Source: Methanococcoides sp. AM1
GTDB lineage: Archaea > Halobacteriota > Methanosarcinia > Methanosarcinales > Methanosarcinaceae
Assembly: GCF_900774055.1 (NCBI RefSeq)
Contig: NZ_CAAGSW010000005.1
Coordinates: 124,001 to 188,000, forward strand
Length of the DNA: 64,000 nucleotides
Direction: 5' to 3'
Positions 45,010 through 53,210 of this stretch are shown here, one piece after another. The notes under the pieces were generated by a model that saw only the letters and a program-made list of their open reading frames with translations, had not been told where the DNA came from and did no database searches. The position numbers and the translations under genes are program-made. Numbering within the stretch: the stretch's first letter is position 1; every line of letters starts with the position of its first letter.

Positions 45010-47616
45010 TTAACTTCTCTTCCTCATTAGCAGATGAACTCCAACCAGTATCATTACCAATGATCCTGTTGAGATCCAGGGTATTCCATTGGACTCTGTT
45101 TGTGTATCTTCATCCCCTACTTCAGATATATCATCCTCTGAGGGAGATGTACCATCTTGTATGGATACACTTTCATCCTCTTCTGCAAAACCGACTATCG
45201 CAAATGGCGAGAATCCCGGAGTTTTTGCCTCGAAGTAGAGATATGAATCATCTTCTCCAACCTTCATGGTATTGAGGGCATTCCATTTGCCTTCACTGTG
45301 TCGATATAATGCTATTGAATTCTCATCAATACCATTCTCTACCAACCAGTCTTTTGCTACGCTGAAACTTATTACAGGATCAGCAATATTGTCTTCAGTA
45401 GCAAATCCTGACATACCAACCCAGATGTTAAGATTGCTATAGACAATGCCCGGAGCACTATTATTAACCATTGCAGATTTGTTCTTAAGAACTTCGATCG
45501 TTGTTGAAATCCTTCCATAATTTCTCAGTGCAGAGAAGTTAATGTTCTCAATTGCATTCTGCTCAGCATCGAATTTGTAACTAATTTCAAGTCCACCTAC
45601 GATGTTCTCTGTTTTCACTTCTTTAAACATGATGTTCTCAAAAGCTTCGCCGGTTGCTCCACTTCCACCACCGCCTCCACTACTTCCACCACTGCTTCCA
45701 CCTCTGGAGGATGAAGAAGTTCGTGTAACATTCACAGATGTTGTGTTGGTGTTTCCAGCGGCATCGGTAACATTTGCATAAATGGTGTTAGCACCTATGG
45801 CCAGAGGTACCGTTGCCGTGAAAGTGCCGTTGAAATCTATGATTGTGGTTTCTGCATTAATGTCATTCACTGTAACCAATGGCAGAGATCCGGTTCCATT
45901 GACAAGGCCTGAGACAGTAACAGAACTTGCCGTTGTGGATGATCCATCTGCCGGTGAGGTTATACTGATCACTGGCATGAGAGTGTCAACGACAATGGTA
46001 AGTGGCAGGTGATCAGATTCATTTACTGAAAGATTATATTGCTCATCGCAGATCCCATCCTTGTTAATATCTACTGGGTTAACACTGAATCCTGTTCCAT
46101 CAGGATGTACCCAGTAGTTTCCACCAAGGAGATGACCTCCAACAATGTTTGTTCCAGCAGTCATGGTGATGTTCCAGATGTTGCCGGTATTGTTGCCACT
46201 GTATCTAGTGTTATTTGTATTGTTGAAGTAATTGTTATAGAGGAGACTGTTGTTGGAATTTTCAAAATAAATACCATCAGAGTTATTCGACACGATGTTA
46301 CTGCTCAGCGTGTTGTCAATAGAATTCAACAGACCGATACCTATGTCAGCGTTCGAGTTTGCAGTATTATTGCTCAGCGTGTTTATAGTGCTGGACTGTC
46401 GCAGACTGATACCTACATGGCTGTTCCAATTTGCAGTGTTATTGACCAGGTCGTTGTAGCTGGACTGTAGTATTCTGATGCCGTAAAAAGTGTTCCAGGT
46501 CGCAGTGTTATTGACCAGGTCGTTGTAGCTGGAATTCTCTAAATAAATACCATCATCGAGGTTATACGACAAAATGTTACTGTTCAGCGTGTTGCCGCTG
46601 GAATTCAACAGACCAATGCCTGTGTCGTCGTTCCAGTTTGCAGTGTTACTACTCAGCGTGTTGTTAATGGACTGTACCAGCTTGATACCTGCATAGTGAG
46701 CGGCAAGGTCGCTTTCGTCACCGTTCCAGTTTGCAATGTTATTGACCAGCTCGTTGTCGTTGGAATTCCCAAGATAAATACCATCATCGAGGTTATATGA
46801 CACAATGTTACCATTCAGCGTGTTGCCGCTGGAAATTTCAAAATTAATACCTTCAGAGTTATTCGACACACTGTTACTGCTCAGCGTGTTGCCGCTGGAA
46901 ATTTCAAAATCAATACCTTCAGAGTTATTCGACACAATGTTACTGCTCAACGTGTTGATGTCGGAGTTCAACAGACCGATGCCCATTTCGATGTTCGAGT
47001 TTGCAGTATTGTTGCTCAGAGTGTTGTTATCGGAAGAAGATAGCCAGATACCCACATCGAGGTTCGAGTTTGCAATGTTATTACTCAGAGTGTTGTAGCT
47101 GGAATTCAACAGACCGATCCCGGTGTCGTTGTTCGAACTTGCAGTGTTACTGCTCAGGATATTGTTGCTGGACCAATCCAACCTGATGCCATCAGAATTG
47201 TTAGATAAGCTATTATCACTAATATTACATCCATTAGCTTCATTGAGAAGTATCCCAACGTTATCATTTAAGCCTGTCACAGTAAATCCGCTAATATTGA
47301 CGTTGTTTGCATTCACTAAAATTACGTAATTGTTTGGATCGATAATCTGGACAATGGTATCGCTCGGATTACCAGACTGTGAATTGATTGTCAGTTCCTT
47401 GTTCACAGTCACGTTCTCTGTATAGGTTCCCTGATAGACAAGGATCGTATCCCCATCCCGTGTATTTATATCATCTATAGCAGCCTGTATTGATGTATAA
47501 TTTGCATCATTTCCAGTGCTGTTGTTCACCGTGATTGTATCTGCAGATGCTGTTCCAATGGTCATTAATACTAAAGCCATTCCAAAACAGATCATCATAT
47601 TCCTTTTGCTTCTCAT
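45010..47616 (-). CDS. Beta-helix surface protein with PGF-pre-PGF domain
   Basis: 868 residues exported to the cell surface. Signal peptide about 1-25. Then a right-handed parallel beta-helix (about 40-530, NosD/pectate lyase-like) made of many 22-24 residue turns such as NTLSNNTANSN. An Ig-like domain starts near ITSPADGSSTTASSVTVSG (about 545-628). Next come a Ser/Gly linker, a PGF-pre-PGF domain (about 659-809, ending FAKTPGFSPFAIVGF-like text), an acidic stretch (about 812-842) and a membrane helix with MRKRS at the end. Many N-x-T/S sites allow glycosylation. Adhesion or S-layer association is inferred. A G-rich ribosome site stands before the ATG. The DUF2769 gene copies flank it. Confidence 0.9.
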   Translation of the reverse strand: MRSKRNMMICFGMALVLMTIGTASADTITVNNSTGNDANYTSIQAAIDDINTRDGDTILVYQGTYTENVTVNKELTINSQSGNPSDTIVQIIDPNNYVILVNANNVNISGFTVTGLNDNVGILLNEANGCNISDNSLSNNSDGIRLDWSSNNILSSNTASSNNDTGIGLLNSSYNTLSNNIANSNLDVGIWLSSSDNNTLSNNTANSNIEMGIGLLNSDINTLSSNIVSNNSEGIDFEISSGNTLSSNSVSNNSEGINFEISSGNTLNGNIVSYNLDDGIYLGNSNDNELVNNIANWNGDESDLAAHYAGIKLVQSINNTLSSNTANWNDDTGIGLLNSSGNTLNSNILSYNLDDGIYLENSSYNDLVNNTATWNTFYGIRILQSSYNDLVNNTANWNSHVGISLRQSSTINTLSNNTANSNADIGIGLLNSIDNTLSSNIVSNNSDGIYFENSNNSLLYNNYFNNTNNTRYSGNNTGNIWNITMTAGTNIVGGHLLGGNYWVHPDGTGFSVNPVDINKDGICDEQYNLSVNESDHLPLTIVVDTLMPVISITSPADGSSTTASSVTVSGLVNGTGSLPLVTVNDINAETTIIDFNGTFTATVPLAIGANTIYANVTDAAGNTNTTSVNVTRTSSSSRGGSSGGSSGGGGGSGATGEAFENIMFKEVKTENIVGGLEISYKFDAEQNAIENINFSALRNYGRISTTIEVLKNKSAMVNNSAPGIVYSNLNIWVGMSGFATEDNIADPVISFSVAKDWLVENGIDENSIALYRHSEGKWNALNTMKVGEDDSYLYFEAKTPGFSPFAIVGFAEEDESVSIQDGTSPSEDDISEVGDEDTQTESNGIPWISTGSLVMILVGVHLLMRKRS
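46240..47190 (-). repeat. Intragenic tandem repeats (about 69 bases each) in the surface gene
   Basis: The beta-helix part repeats at the DNA level in units of 66-72 bases. Each contains GTTACTGCTCAGCGTGTTG-like text and GTTATTCGACAC on the plus strand. Two units near 46850-46950 are almost identical. Such repeats can gain or lose units by recombination. Confidence 0.7.
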
Positions 47617-47678
47617 TTATAATCCCCACAGAACCACTTATGTGTCACCTATTTAATTAATTACAACCAAAAATCCAT

Positions 47679-47924
47679 TTACAACTGTTCATTTTCAGAA
47701 CCGCGTGTGCAGTAGTATCCGTGCTTAAGGCCTAATTTCTCGGTCACCGGGCAACCACCACAGATACAACCATTTTCCTCGTTTATACAGCTGCTTTTAC
47801 CAATAGTAAGGAAACAGTATCCACCCTTTTCCCCACATTCTTTCCACGAAGGACAGTTGGCACAAACACACATCGACAATACCATTTCCTTTTTGTTCTG
47901 CATTTCTTCCGGGCTCATTTCCAT
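47679..47924 (-). CDS. DUF2769-type Cys-rich small protein
   Basis: 81 residues with about ten Cys: CVCANCPSWKEC (19-30), YCF, SCINEENGCICGGCP and YYCTRG. This Cys pattern is that of DUF2769 proteins of methanogens, probably metal or Fe-S binding; function unknown. GGAGGAAATATCT before the ATG is a strong ribosome site. A damaged duplicate lies at 44641, on the far side of the surface protein gene. Confidence 0.8.
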   Translation of the reverse strand: MEMSPEEMQNKKEMVLSMCVCANCPSWKECGEKGGYCFLTIGKSSCINEENGCICGGCPVTEKLGLKHGYYCTRGSENEQL

Positions 47925-47944
47925 AGATATTTCCTCCTATTTCC

Positions 47945-48075
47945 CCTTATTTTCTCATTCATACGATCAACCATTCATAGGAATATCCTCAGACCCTGCT
48001 AAACTAAAATGTCGTGGAAAACTGCAGCCCATCCAGTAGAGAACAGATAATAATCTGTAAAGATCCACTACAATA
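47945..48075 (-). repeat. Copy B of the duplicated leader region
   Basis: Matches 44824-44940 (see there). It includes the leader of the intact DUF2769 gene. The rest of the gap up to 48312 is AT-rich and shows no gene. Confidence 0.65.
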
Positions 48076-48312
48076 TCCCATCCCAGATATGACTTTTCAG
48101 ATCATCATATAAACAGTTAATGTAAATTGAACATTGGATATCGCTCGAGAAGAACTCATATTGGAATCTGACCACTATGGAACATATATTAACAGACAGA
48201 AAATGGTTTCAAAGAGATAAGTTCATATAATAGTTATTAAACGAGTTTACTCAAGTTATGAAAAATATCGACATTCCATAGATGAAACAAACAATATAAT
48301 CAGGCGATACAC

Positions 48313-48825
48313 ATGCTATCAAAATTCAAGGACAAGGTGCCTCTTGTCGATGAAACTGCTTTCGTTGCCGATTCTGCTGAAATCATAGGAGATGTTGTTG
48401 TCGGTGAACACTCAAGCATCTGGTTCAATGCGGTTCTCCGGGGAGACATGGACAAAATACAGATCGGGAAACGCACAAGTATTCAGGATAATTCAGTGAT
48501 CCACACCGACCCCCCACTGGCAACCGAGATCGGTGACGATGTGACCGTGGGTCATGGAGCAGTACTGCATAGCTGCAAGATCGGGAACAATGTCCTCATA
48601 GGAATGAATTCCACAGTGCTTGACGGGGTCGAGATCGGAGAGAATTCCATCGTTGGTGCCAATGCACTAGTTCCTCCGGGAAAGAAATTCCCGCCTAACA
48701 GCGTTATCACAGGAGTTCCCGGTAAAGTAAGAAGGGAAGCCACACCTGAGGATGTTGCAATGATAAGGGAAAATGCAGCAGAATATGTGAAGCTGACAGC
48801 GGAATATAGGAAGCATCAGAACTGA
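48313..48825 (+). CDS. Gamma-class carbonic anhydrase family protein
   Basis: 170 residues of left-handed beta-helix with hexapeptide repeats. The metal-binding His residues are seen in VIHTDPP (about 63-69) and VGHGAVLHSC (about 78-87), the three-His pattern of the family. It lacks the acidic loop of the archetype Cam and is the shorter CamH/YrdA-like form, so activity is not certain. A C-terminal helix with EYRKHQ follows. A QueG-like gene starts 45 bases downstream. Confidence 0.9.
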   Translation: MLSKFKDKVPLVDETAFVADSAEIIGDVVVGEHSSIWFNAVLRGDMDKIQIGKRTSIQDNSVIHTDPPLATEIGDDVTVGHGAVLHSCKIGNNVLIGMNSTVLDGVEIGENSIVGANALVPPGKKFPPNSVITGVPGKVRREATPEDVAMIRENAAEYVKLTAEYRKHQN

Positions 48826-48870
48826 TCGATCATCACATATTCGTTAATTGATCCAAAGGAATGAGGTACT

Positions 48871-49680
48871 ATGGAACAACAACAACAACTGAAAGAAGCC
48901 CTTCTGGAAAAATGCAGGGAAATGGAGATCCCTCTGGTCGGAGTGGCAAATATCGAACGCTGGGAAAAGCCCCTGTTCCAGCCCTGGATACCGGAAGAAT
49001 TCCACCCGCATTCCATCTACCCGGAAGCAAGGTCTGTGATAGTCATCGGACTACCAGTCACTCTTCCAGTGCTGGAGACCTCCCCGTCGATATATTACAG
49101 GGAACTCTACAAGACAGTGAACAGCCTGCTGGACCAGTACACTTACCGGCTGTCAAATTTTCTTACTGAGAAAGGACACCCTTCAGTTTTCGTTCCAAGA
49201 GACGGGTACGGTTCTATCAAAGTACTTCTGGAAAATCCCGTTGCTTTCTTTTCACACCGTCATGCTGCATTCCTTGCCGGGCTTGGGACCTTCGGAATCA
49301 ACAACATGATACTTACTCCGGAATACGGACCACGCATACGCTTCGGTACAATTCTCACTACTGCGGAACTTAAACCAGACGACATCATGGAAGAGCAGCT
49401 ATGCAACCATTGCATGCGTTGCGTTAGGATGTGTCCATCGAATGCACTTGAGGAAAAGGACTATCCTCAGGGAATAACCGATAAGAAATCCTGTGCATCT
49501 TTTAGTGATGAGCTGAACAGCCGGTATATTTCTCCCTGCGGGATATGCATAAAGGTCTGTCCGATCGGCGAGGACCGCAGGATTTTCGGAAGGGAAGATG
49601 CTTCAATGTATGAAAAGAAGGACAAGTTCAAAAAGTACCACAATTCATGGGAACATATCCGCTCTTATGGCGGAAAATAA
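48871..49680 (+). CDS. QueG-like iron-sulfur oxidoreductase
   Basis: 269 residues. The N-terminal two thirds resemble epoxyqueuosine reductase-type proteins (LVGVANIERW, ARSVIVIGLPV, FLAGLGTFGINNMILTPEYG). A double-cluster ferredoxin part follows: CNHCMRCVRMCP (about 177-188) and CGICIKVCP (about 227-235) with an earlier Cys in KKSCASF. Archaea do not make queuosine, so the substrate must differ; the cobalamin-binding role in QueG suggests a corrinoid-linked reduction (inference). It probably shares a transcript with the carbonic anhydrase gene. Confidence 0.85.
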   Translation: MEQQQQLKEALLEKCREMEIPLVGVANIERWEKPLFQPWIPEEFHPHSIYPEARSVIVIGLPVTLPVLETSPSIYYRELYKTVNSLLDQYTYRLSNFLTEKGHPSVFVPRDGYGSIKVLLENPVAFFSHRHAAFLAGLGTFGINNMILTPEYGPRIRFGTILTTAELKPDDIMEEQLCNHCMRCVRMCPSNALEEKDYPQGITDKKSCASFSDELNSRYISPCGICIKVCPIGEDRRIFGREDASMYEKKDKFKKYHNSWEHIRSYGGK

Positions 49681-49728
49681 CTAGAACGAAAGAACGAAAC
49701 CGGTGAGAAAAGAAAAATGAAAAAAGGA

Positions 49729-50028
49729 TCAAAGGACATCCTTTAAAGCGTTTGCAGCAACATAGACACTTCCCACACCGCAGATGTAATGTGTGACCTT
49801 TACTGCCTGCATGACCTCTTCTTTTGTGGCTCCTGCTTCCATTGCCTGTACTGCAAGGGATGTTACGCCATTCACAGCACCTTTTGATGCATCAAGTGCC
49901 ATTGCCATAAGAAGTTTGTATTTTAGGGGAATGCCATCTTCCTCAAAAGAGGTTACTCGTGTATCCTCAAGAAGCTGGAAAAAGTCTGCATCTGAATCGA
50001 TAATTACCTGAAGTGGATTTTCTGACAT
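49729..50028 (-). CDS. Carboxymuconolactone decarboxylase (AhpD-like) family protein
   Basis: 99 residues, all helical, with KYKLLMAMALDASKGAVNGV and AGATKEEVMQAVKVTHYICG typical of the CMD fold. The redox pair C-x2-C plus His of AhpD is missing from the usual place (DASKGAVNGVT), leaving a single Cys near the C-terminus. It is therefore not a standard peroxidase partner. Function unknown. Divergent from the M23-like gene at 50093. Confidence 0.85.
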   Translation of the reverse strand: MSENPLQVIIDSDADFFQLLEDTRVTSFEEDGIPLKYKLLMAMALDASKGAVNGVTSLAVQAMEAGATKEEVMQAVKVTHYICGVGSVYVAANALKDVL

Positions 50029-50092
50029 TTTATGATCACCTTCATTTTAAGACTGACAGGAATATATATGAATTTGTTCATAATTAACATGG

Positions 50093-50635
50093 ATGAGAGC
50101 ATTTCCTTTACCTGAAAAGTCAAAGAACATCTTACGTGAGAACGAGGAAAGCGGAGCTTTCTGGGAAGACAGGAAAGACCGCCACCATTGTGGTATCGAT
50201 CTTTATGCACCTGAAGGTGAAGCTGTTATTTCTATTGAGAATGGAGAAGTTATCGACGTAGGCATAATGACATCTCCCGAAATGATCTCTTACTGGAATG
50301 ATACCTATTATATAATCATCAGGAACCAGTCAGGACTTTTCTGCAAATATGGTGAGCTTGGTTCCTCGAATGTAAAGTTAGGAGATACTGTTGAAGCGGG
50401 CAAGGTAATTGGACACGTTGGAATTGTGCTAAACAGTAAGAAGGTCGATGAAAATGCTCCCGAATATATCCAAAAACTAAAAGATAAGAATCCCAGCATG
50501 CTCCATTTTGAGTTGTGGGAAGCCGACCCTATCGTTGAAGACAGCGATTATCTCGGTGGAAACTGGTTCGGAGATAAACGACCCAAAAAGCTTCTTGACC
50601 CTACTGAATACCTGAGGTCAATTGAAAGCAATTAA
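50093..50635 (+). CDS. M23-type peptidase-like protein with altered active site
   Basis: 180 residues without signal peptide or membrane helix. The LytM fold is seen in HCGIDLYAPEGEAVISIENG (H-x3-D, His and Asp as zinc ligands), GLFCKYGEL, GKVIGHVG and SMLHFELWE. The last motif is normally H-x-H; here the first His is Met, so the zinc ligand remains but the catalytic base is lost. Activity is doubtful. No ribosome site is seen, and AATATATATG lies about 28 bases before the ATG, so a leaderless mRNA is likely. Methanogens of this group have no murein, which fits a changed role. Confidence 0.8.
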   Translation: MRAFPLPEKSKNILRENEESGAFWEDRKDRHHCGIDLYAPEGEAVISIENGEVIDVGIMTSPEMISYWNDTYYIIIRNQSGLFCKYGELGSSNVKLGDTVEAGKVIGHVGIVLNSKKVDENAPEYIQKLKDKNPSMLHFELWEADPIVEDSDYLGGNWFGDKRPKKLLDPTEYLRSIESN

Positions 50636-50655
50636 AACTAATTAAAGAAAAATGA

Positions 50656-52194
50656 TCACAGAACCCTGACCTTAAGGTCAAGGGTCTGTTCATATCCTGT
50701 AAGGTTCACTTCTGGCTGCATGTATATTGCAGAGATGTTCTGTTCACCGGCTGCAATTGCCTCTATCTCCCACGCATGCTGCCCATAAAGGGATCCCTCA
50801 GATTGCGGGATAAATTCATCCCCTCTTACCTGGAGACCGTCCGTCAACGTCATATTCCAGGAATAGGTGTCAGCTGTGGATTCGAACAGCCTGATAAGCA
50901 TCCAGTCACCCTCTTTGATCTTAATCGCATCTCCAGAATAGTACCCATCCAGGATGAAGGAAGGATAAAGCTCATTATCCCCCTCAACTATCAACATCAT
51001 TTCGAAATCTTCCGGAACGGAAGACTGGCCATTCCATGAGTTATATTCTACCATAATGGATTTCTCACCAATGGACAGTGTTTCAAAGGTCCATCCATAG
51101 ACAGAATCATCCTCCACAGGACTGTATGTTGAGGAGTATCCATATCCTTCTTCCATTATGGAGAGGTCAGTTCCATCTGAAAGAGACCAGTAGCCTTCCG
51201 ACGGTCTATCCAGATCGATGCGTACAATGCTTCCGGCTTGAACCGATACTGTAGTGCCATTGTCCTCTTCAGTGAAGACATGATCCGCAGGCATCTTCTC
51301 GATCACAGGGAAAGCGAACTGGTCATCTTCCGCCGGAGCCATTCCCACAGAAAGTGCAGCTATCACCACACCAACAAGCATTAACGGAAGAAGATAGCGT
51401 TTTACGGACCTCTTTGTAGAACTGCTGGCATTGTCATAATACCGTCCTTTTAACACCATTAGCAAGACAGCAAAAAGACATCCCAGGAAGAACCAGAGAC
51501 CAATGTTATCGGAAAAGTTCGAAAAGAACGTATGAACGCTGTCCAGGATCTGGGGAGCGGCTTCTTCAGGAACTGCCTTTACAACTTCTCCTCCAGCTTC
51601 ATCAGCAGCAAGTGAAGGTGCCATATCCATAGGTGCTTCACGCAAGACTTCCTCTTCCACATCATACGCCACCATTGCAGGTGCTGTGAAAGCATCTCCA
51701 TTCCCTATGGAAACCGGTCTTGATAGATATTGAAGCCCTGCAGCACCAAGGAATGCAGCACCGATAACACCGATATACTGCTGCAACATGCTGATTATGG
51801 AAGCCCTGTTGACATTCATATTCCCGGGAGCCACTACGATCAGTTTCTGCACAGGCTCGTAGATCTTGACCTCACGGCCTTTCTCACTCCATTTGATCCT
51901 GTGAACTTTGATAAGATCAGCTTCCAGCAAGCTGTCAATGTTGTACTTGATAGTGGTAATTGAAAGACCGAGCTTTTTAGAGATATCCGTTGCAGACATC
52001 GGCTCTTCGGAAAGAAGGTCCAGGATCTTCAGGGACTTCTCATTGGAAAGCGTCTGTGTGATCTTCTTTGAATCCTCGTTGAGCGGAAGTACAACTACAT
52101 TGTCCGAACTGTCCTGATCTGTATCTTCAGTTTCAGCCTTGTTCTTATTTTCAACGTCTTTAGTGACCATGTTCGCACCAGAGGTTGATCTCAT
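50656..52194 (-). CDS. Membrane HTH regulator with two external chagasin-like domains
   Basis: 512 residues (or 504 from an ATG at 52170). The N-terminal cytosolic part has a winged HTH of ArsR type, EEPMSATDISKKLGLSITTI (about 63-82) with a wing around KVHRIKWSEKG. Three membrane helices follow (about 130-153, 231-248, 265-283), putting the C-terminus outside. Outside are two domains like the chagasin/I42 cysteine-protease inhibitors. The first starts VSVQAGSIVRIDL with EGYWSLSDGTDL and YGWTFETLSIGEKSI (about 315-400); the second starts IKIKEGDWMLIRL with DTYSWNMTLTD and HAWEIEAIAAGEQNI (about 420-512). A one-component system linking an outside signal to transcription is inferred. Confidence 0.78.
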   Translation of the reverse strand: MRSTSGANMVTKDVENKNKAETEDTDQDSSDNVVVLPLNEDSKKITQTLSNEKSLKILDLLSEEPMSATDISKKLGLSITTIKYNIDSLLEADLIKVHRIKWSEKGREVKIYEPVQKLIVVAPGNMNVNRASIISMLQQYIGVIGAAFLGAAGLQYLSRPVSIGNGDAFTAPAMVAYDVEEEVLREAPMDMAPSLAADEAGGEVVKAVPEEAAPQILDSVHTFFSNFSDNIGLWFFLGCLFAVLLMVLKGRYYDNASSSTKRSVKRYLLPLMLVGVVIAALSVGMAPAEDDQFAFPVIEKMPADHVFTEEDNGTTVSVQAGSIVRIDLDRPSEGYWSLSDGTDLSIMEEGYGYSSTYSPVEDDSVYGWTFETLSIGEKSIMVEYNSWNGQSSVPEDFEMMLIVEGDNELYPSFILDGYYSGDAIKIKEGDWMLIRLFESTADTYSWNMTLTDGLQVRGDEFIPQSEGSLYGQHAWEIEAIAAGEQNISAIYMQPEVNLTGYEQTLDLKVRVL

Positions 52195-52520
52195 ACAACC
52201 ATGCTTTTGTCTTCAGAAGAGAATGCTACAAACCTTTTAGCAGGTCCGTAGATATCTTCTTTCCCCTCCAGACCGGAGGAAGTGCTCTTTATCTCTACAA
52301 GATCGGAATCCATAAGGGCCATGACCTTATCTTCAACATCCACAAAAGGAAGACCGGTCCTGCGGGAAATTTCCCGAACAGAAAGTGGATATTCCGAAAG
52401 CACTTCCAGTATCGTGAAAGAACCTTCTCTTGAAAGCACTTCAGTTACATTCCTTGATCCTTCAGCAATAGGGAGGATCAGGAATTTATCGATGTTTACG
52501 GGATTTGATGCACATTCCAT
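52191..52520 (-). CDS. Winged-HTH regulator (ArsR-like)
   Basis: 109 residues with one HTH, EYPLSVREISRRTGLPFVDV (about 43-62), and a wing-like end IYGPAKRFVAFSSEDK. It resembles the N-terminal part of the following gene (LPxxExSxxxxxxLSxExSxxILxxLSExPxS), so the two arose by duplication. The stop overlaps the start of the chagasin-HTH gene by four bases (ATGA). A G-rich ribosome site precedes the ATG. The two HTH proteins may form a hetero-pair on DNA (inference). Confidence 0.82.
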   Translation of the reverse strand: MECASNPVNIDKFLILPIAEGSRNVTEVLSREGSFTILEVLSEYPLSVREISRRTGLPFVDVEDKVMALMDSDLVEIKSTSSGLEGKEDIYGPAKRFVAFSSEDKSMVV

Positions 52521-52551
52521 AACGATTGTCCCCTTTTTTTAAACGCAATTA

Positions 52552-53079
52552 TCAGATAAGTTCCACATGAACATCAAGATCATGTACTCCGGGATCTGTA
52601 GGTACAGGGTTGTGCCAGGTACTATAATAGTCACCATTTGAAAGTCTTCCATCTCCATCCACATCCACATGTACTGAAAGTGAATAGGTCATTCTTTCGT
52701 CAAGATCAGGATGATTTATCATGTATAGCAATGGCTCAATGTTACCAGCATCCATAGAAACATCATCAATAGTATCTTCTGAAATAACAACTGATGCAAC
52801 GTCCTGAAGGCTCACATCCTCAACTTTCAGGTAGATAGTCGCATTAGAGAATGACTCAACAGGTTCGTCAAATATGACCATCCCCTGAACACTATTTTCT
52901 TCTGAAACCTGATCATCAGTATCTTCGCCTTCTTCATGATCTGTTTCTTCATCTACTACTTCATCAGTTCCACTGACCTCGTCTGCCAACCCATCTGAAG
53001 TGGTTTCAGTACAGCCCATTGAAAATGCAGCGGCCATTACTAACAAAAGTGTCAGGCCGAATGCAAAATATTTGTTCAT
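52552..53079 (-). CDS. Lipoprotein with a YbaY/YscW-like domain
   Basis: 175 residues from the ATG at 53079, chosen because GAGGA lies 9 bases upstream (an ATG at 53088 is too close). A signal peptide ends in the lipobox FSMGC, then comes a very acidic linker (about 26-62), then a beta domain starting VQGMVIFDEPVESFSNATIY with KVEDVSLQDVASVVISED. This matches the YbaY-type lipoprotein domain. First gene of the three-gene minus-strand unit with the two HTH genes; 31 bases separate it from the next. Confidence 0.8.
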   Translation of the reverse strand: MNKYFAFGLTLLLVMAAAFSMGCTETTSDGLADEVSGTDEVVDEETDHEEGEDTDDQVSEENSVQGMVIFDEPVESFSNATIYLKVEDVSLQDVASVVISEDTIDDVSMDAGNIEPLLYMINHPDLDERMTYSLSVHVDVDGDGRLSNGDYYSTWHNPVPTDPGVHDLDVHVELI

Positions 53080-53210
53080 GTTGATCATTCCTCAGTATTA
53101 ACTAAATGAACAAATGATCCGTAGATATAAATCATTTATTTAAGCTACAAAATAATTCGTAGTCTTGGGATCAGGAAATTTAGTGATAAAAAGAGAAGGA
53201 AATATCCAGA

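Noticed and set aside
46240-47190. Regular repeats considered as CRISPR
   Set aside because: They lie within one frame, with unit length a multiple of three and protein-level beta-helix periodicity.
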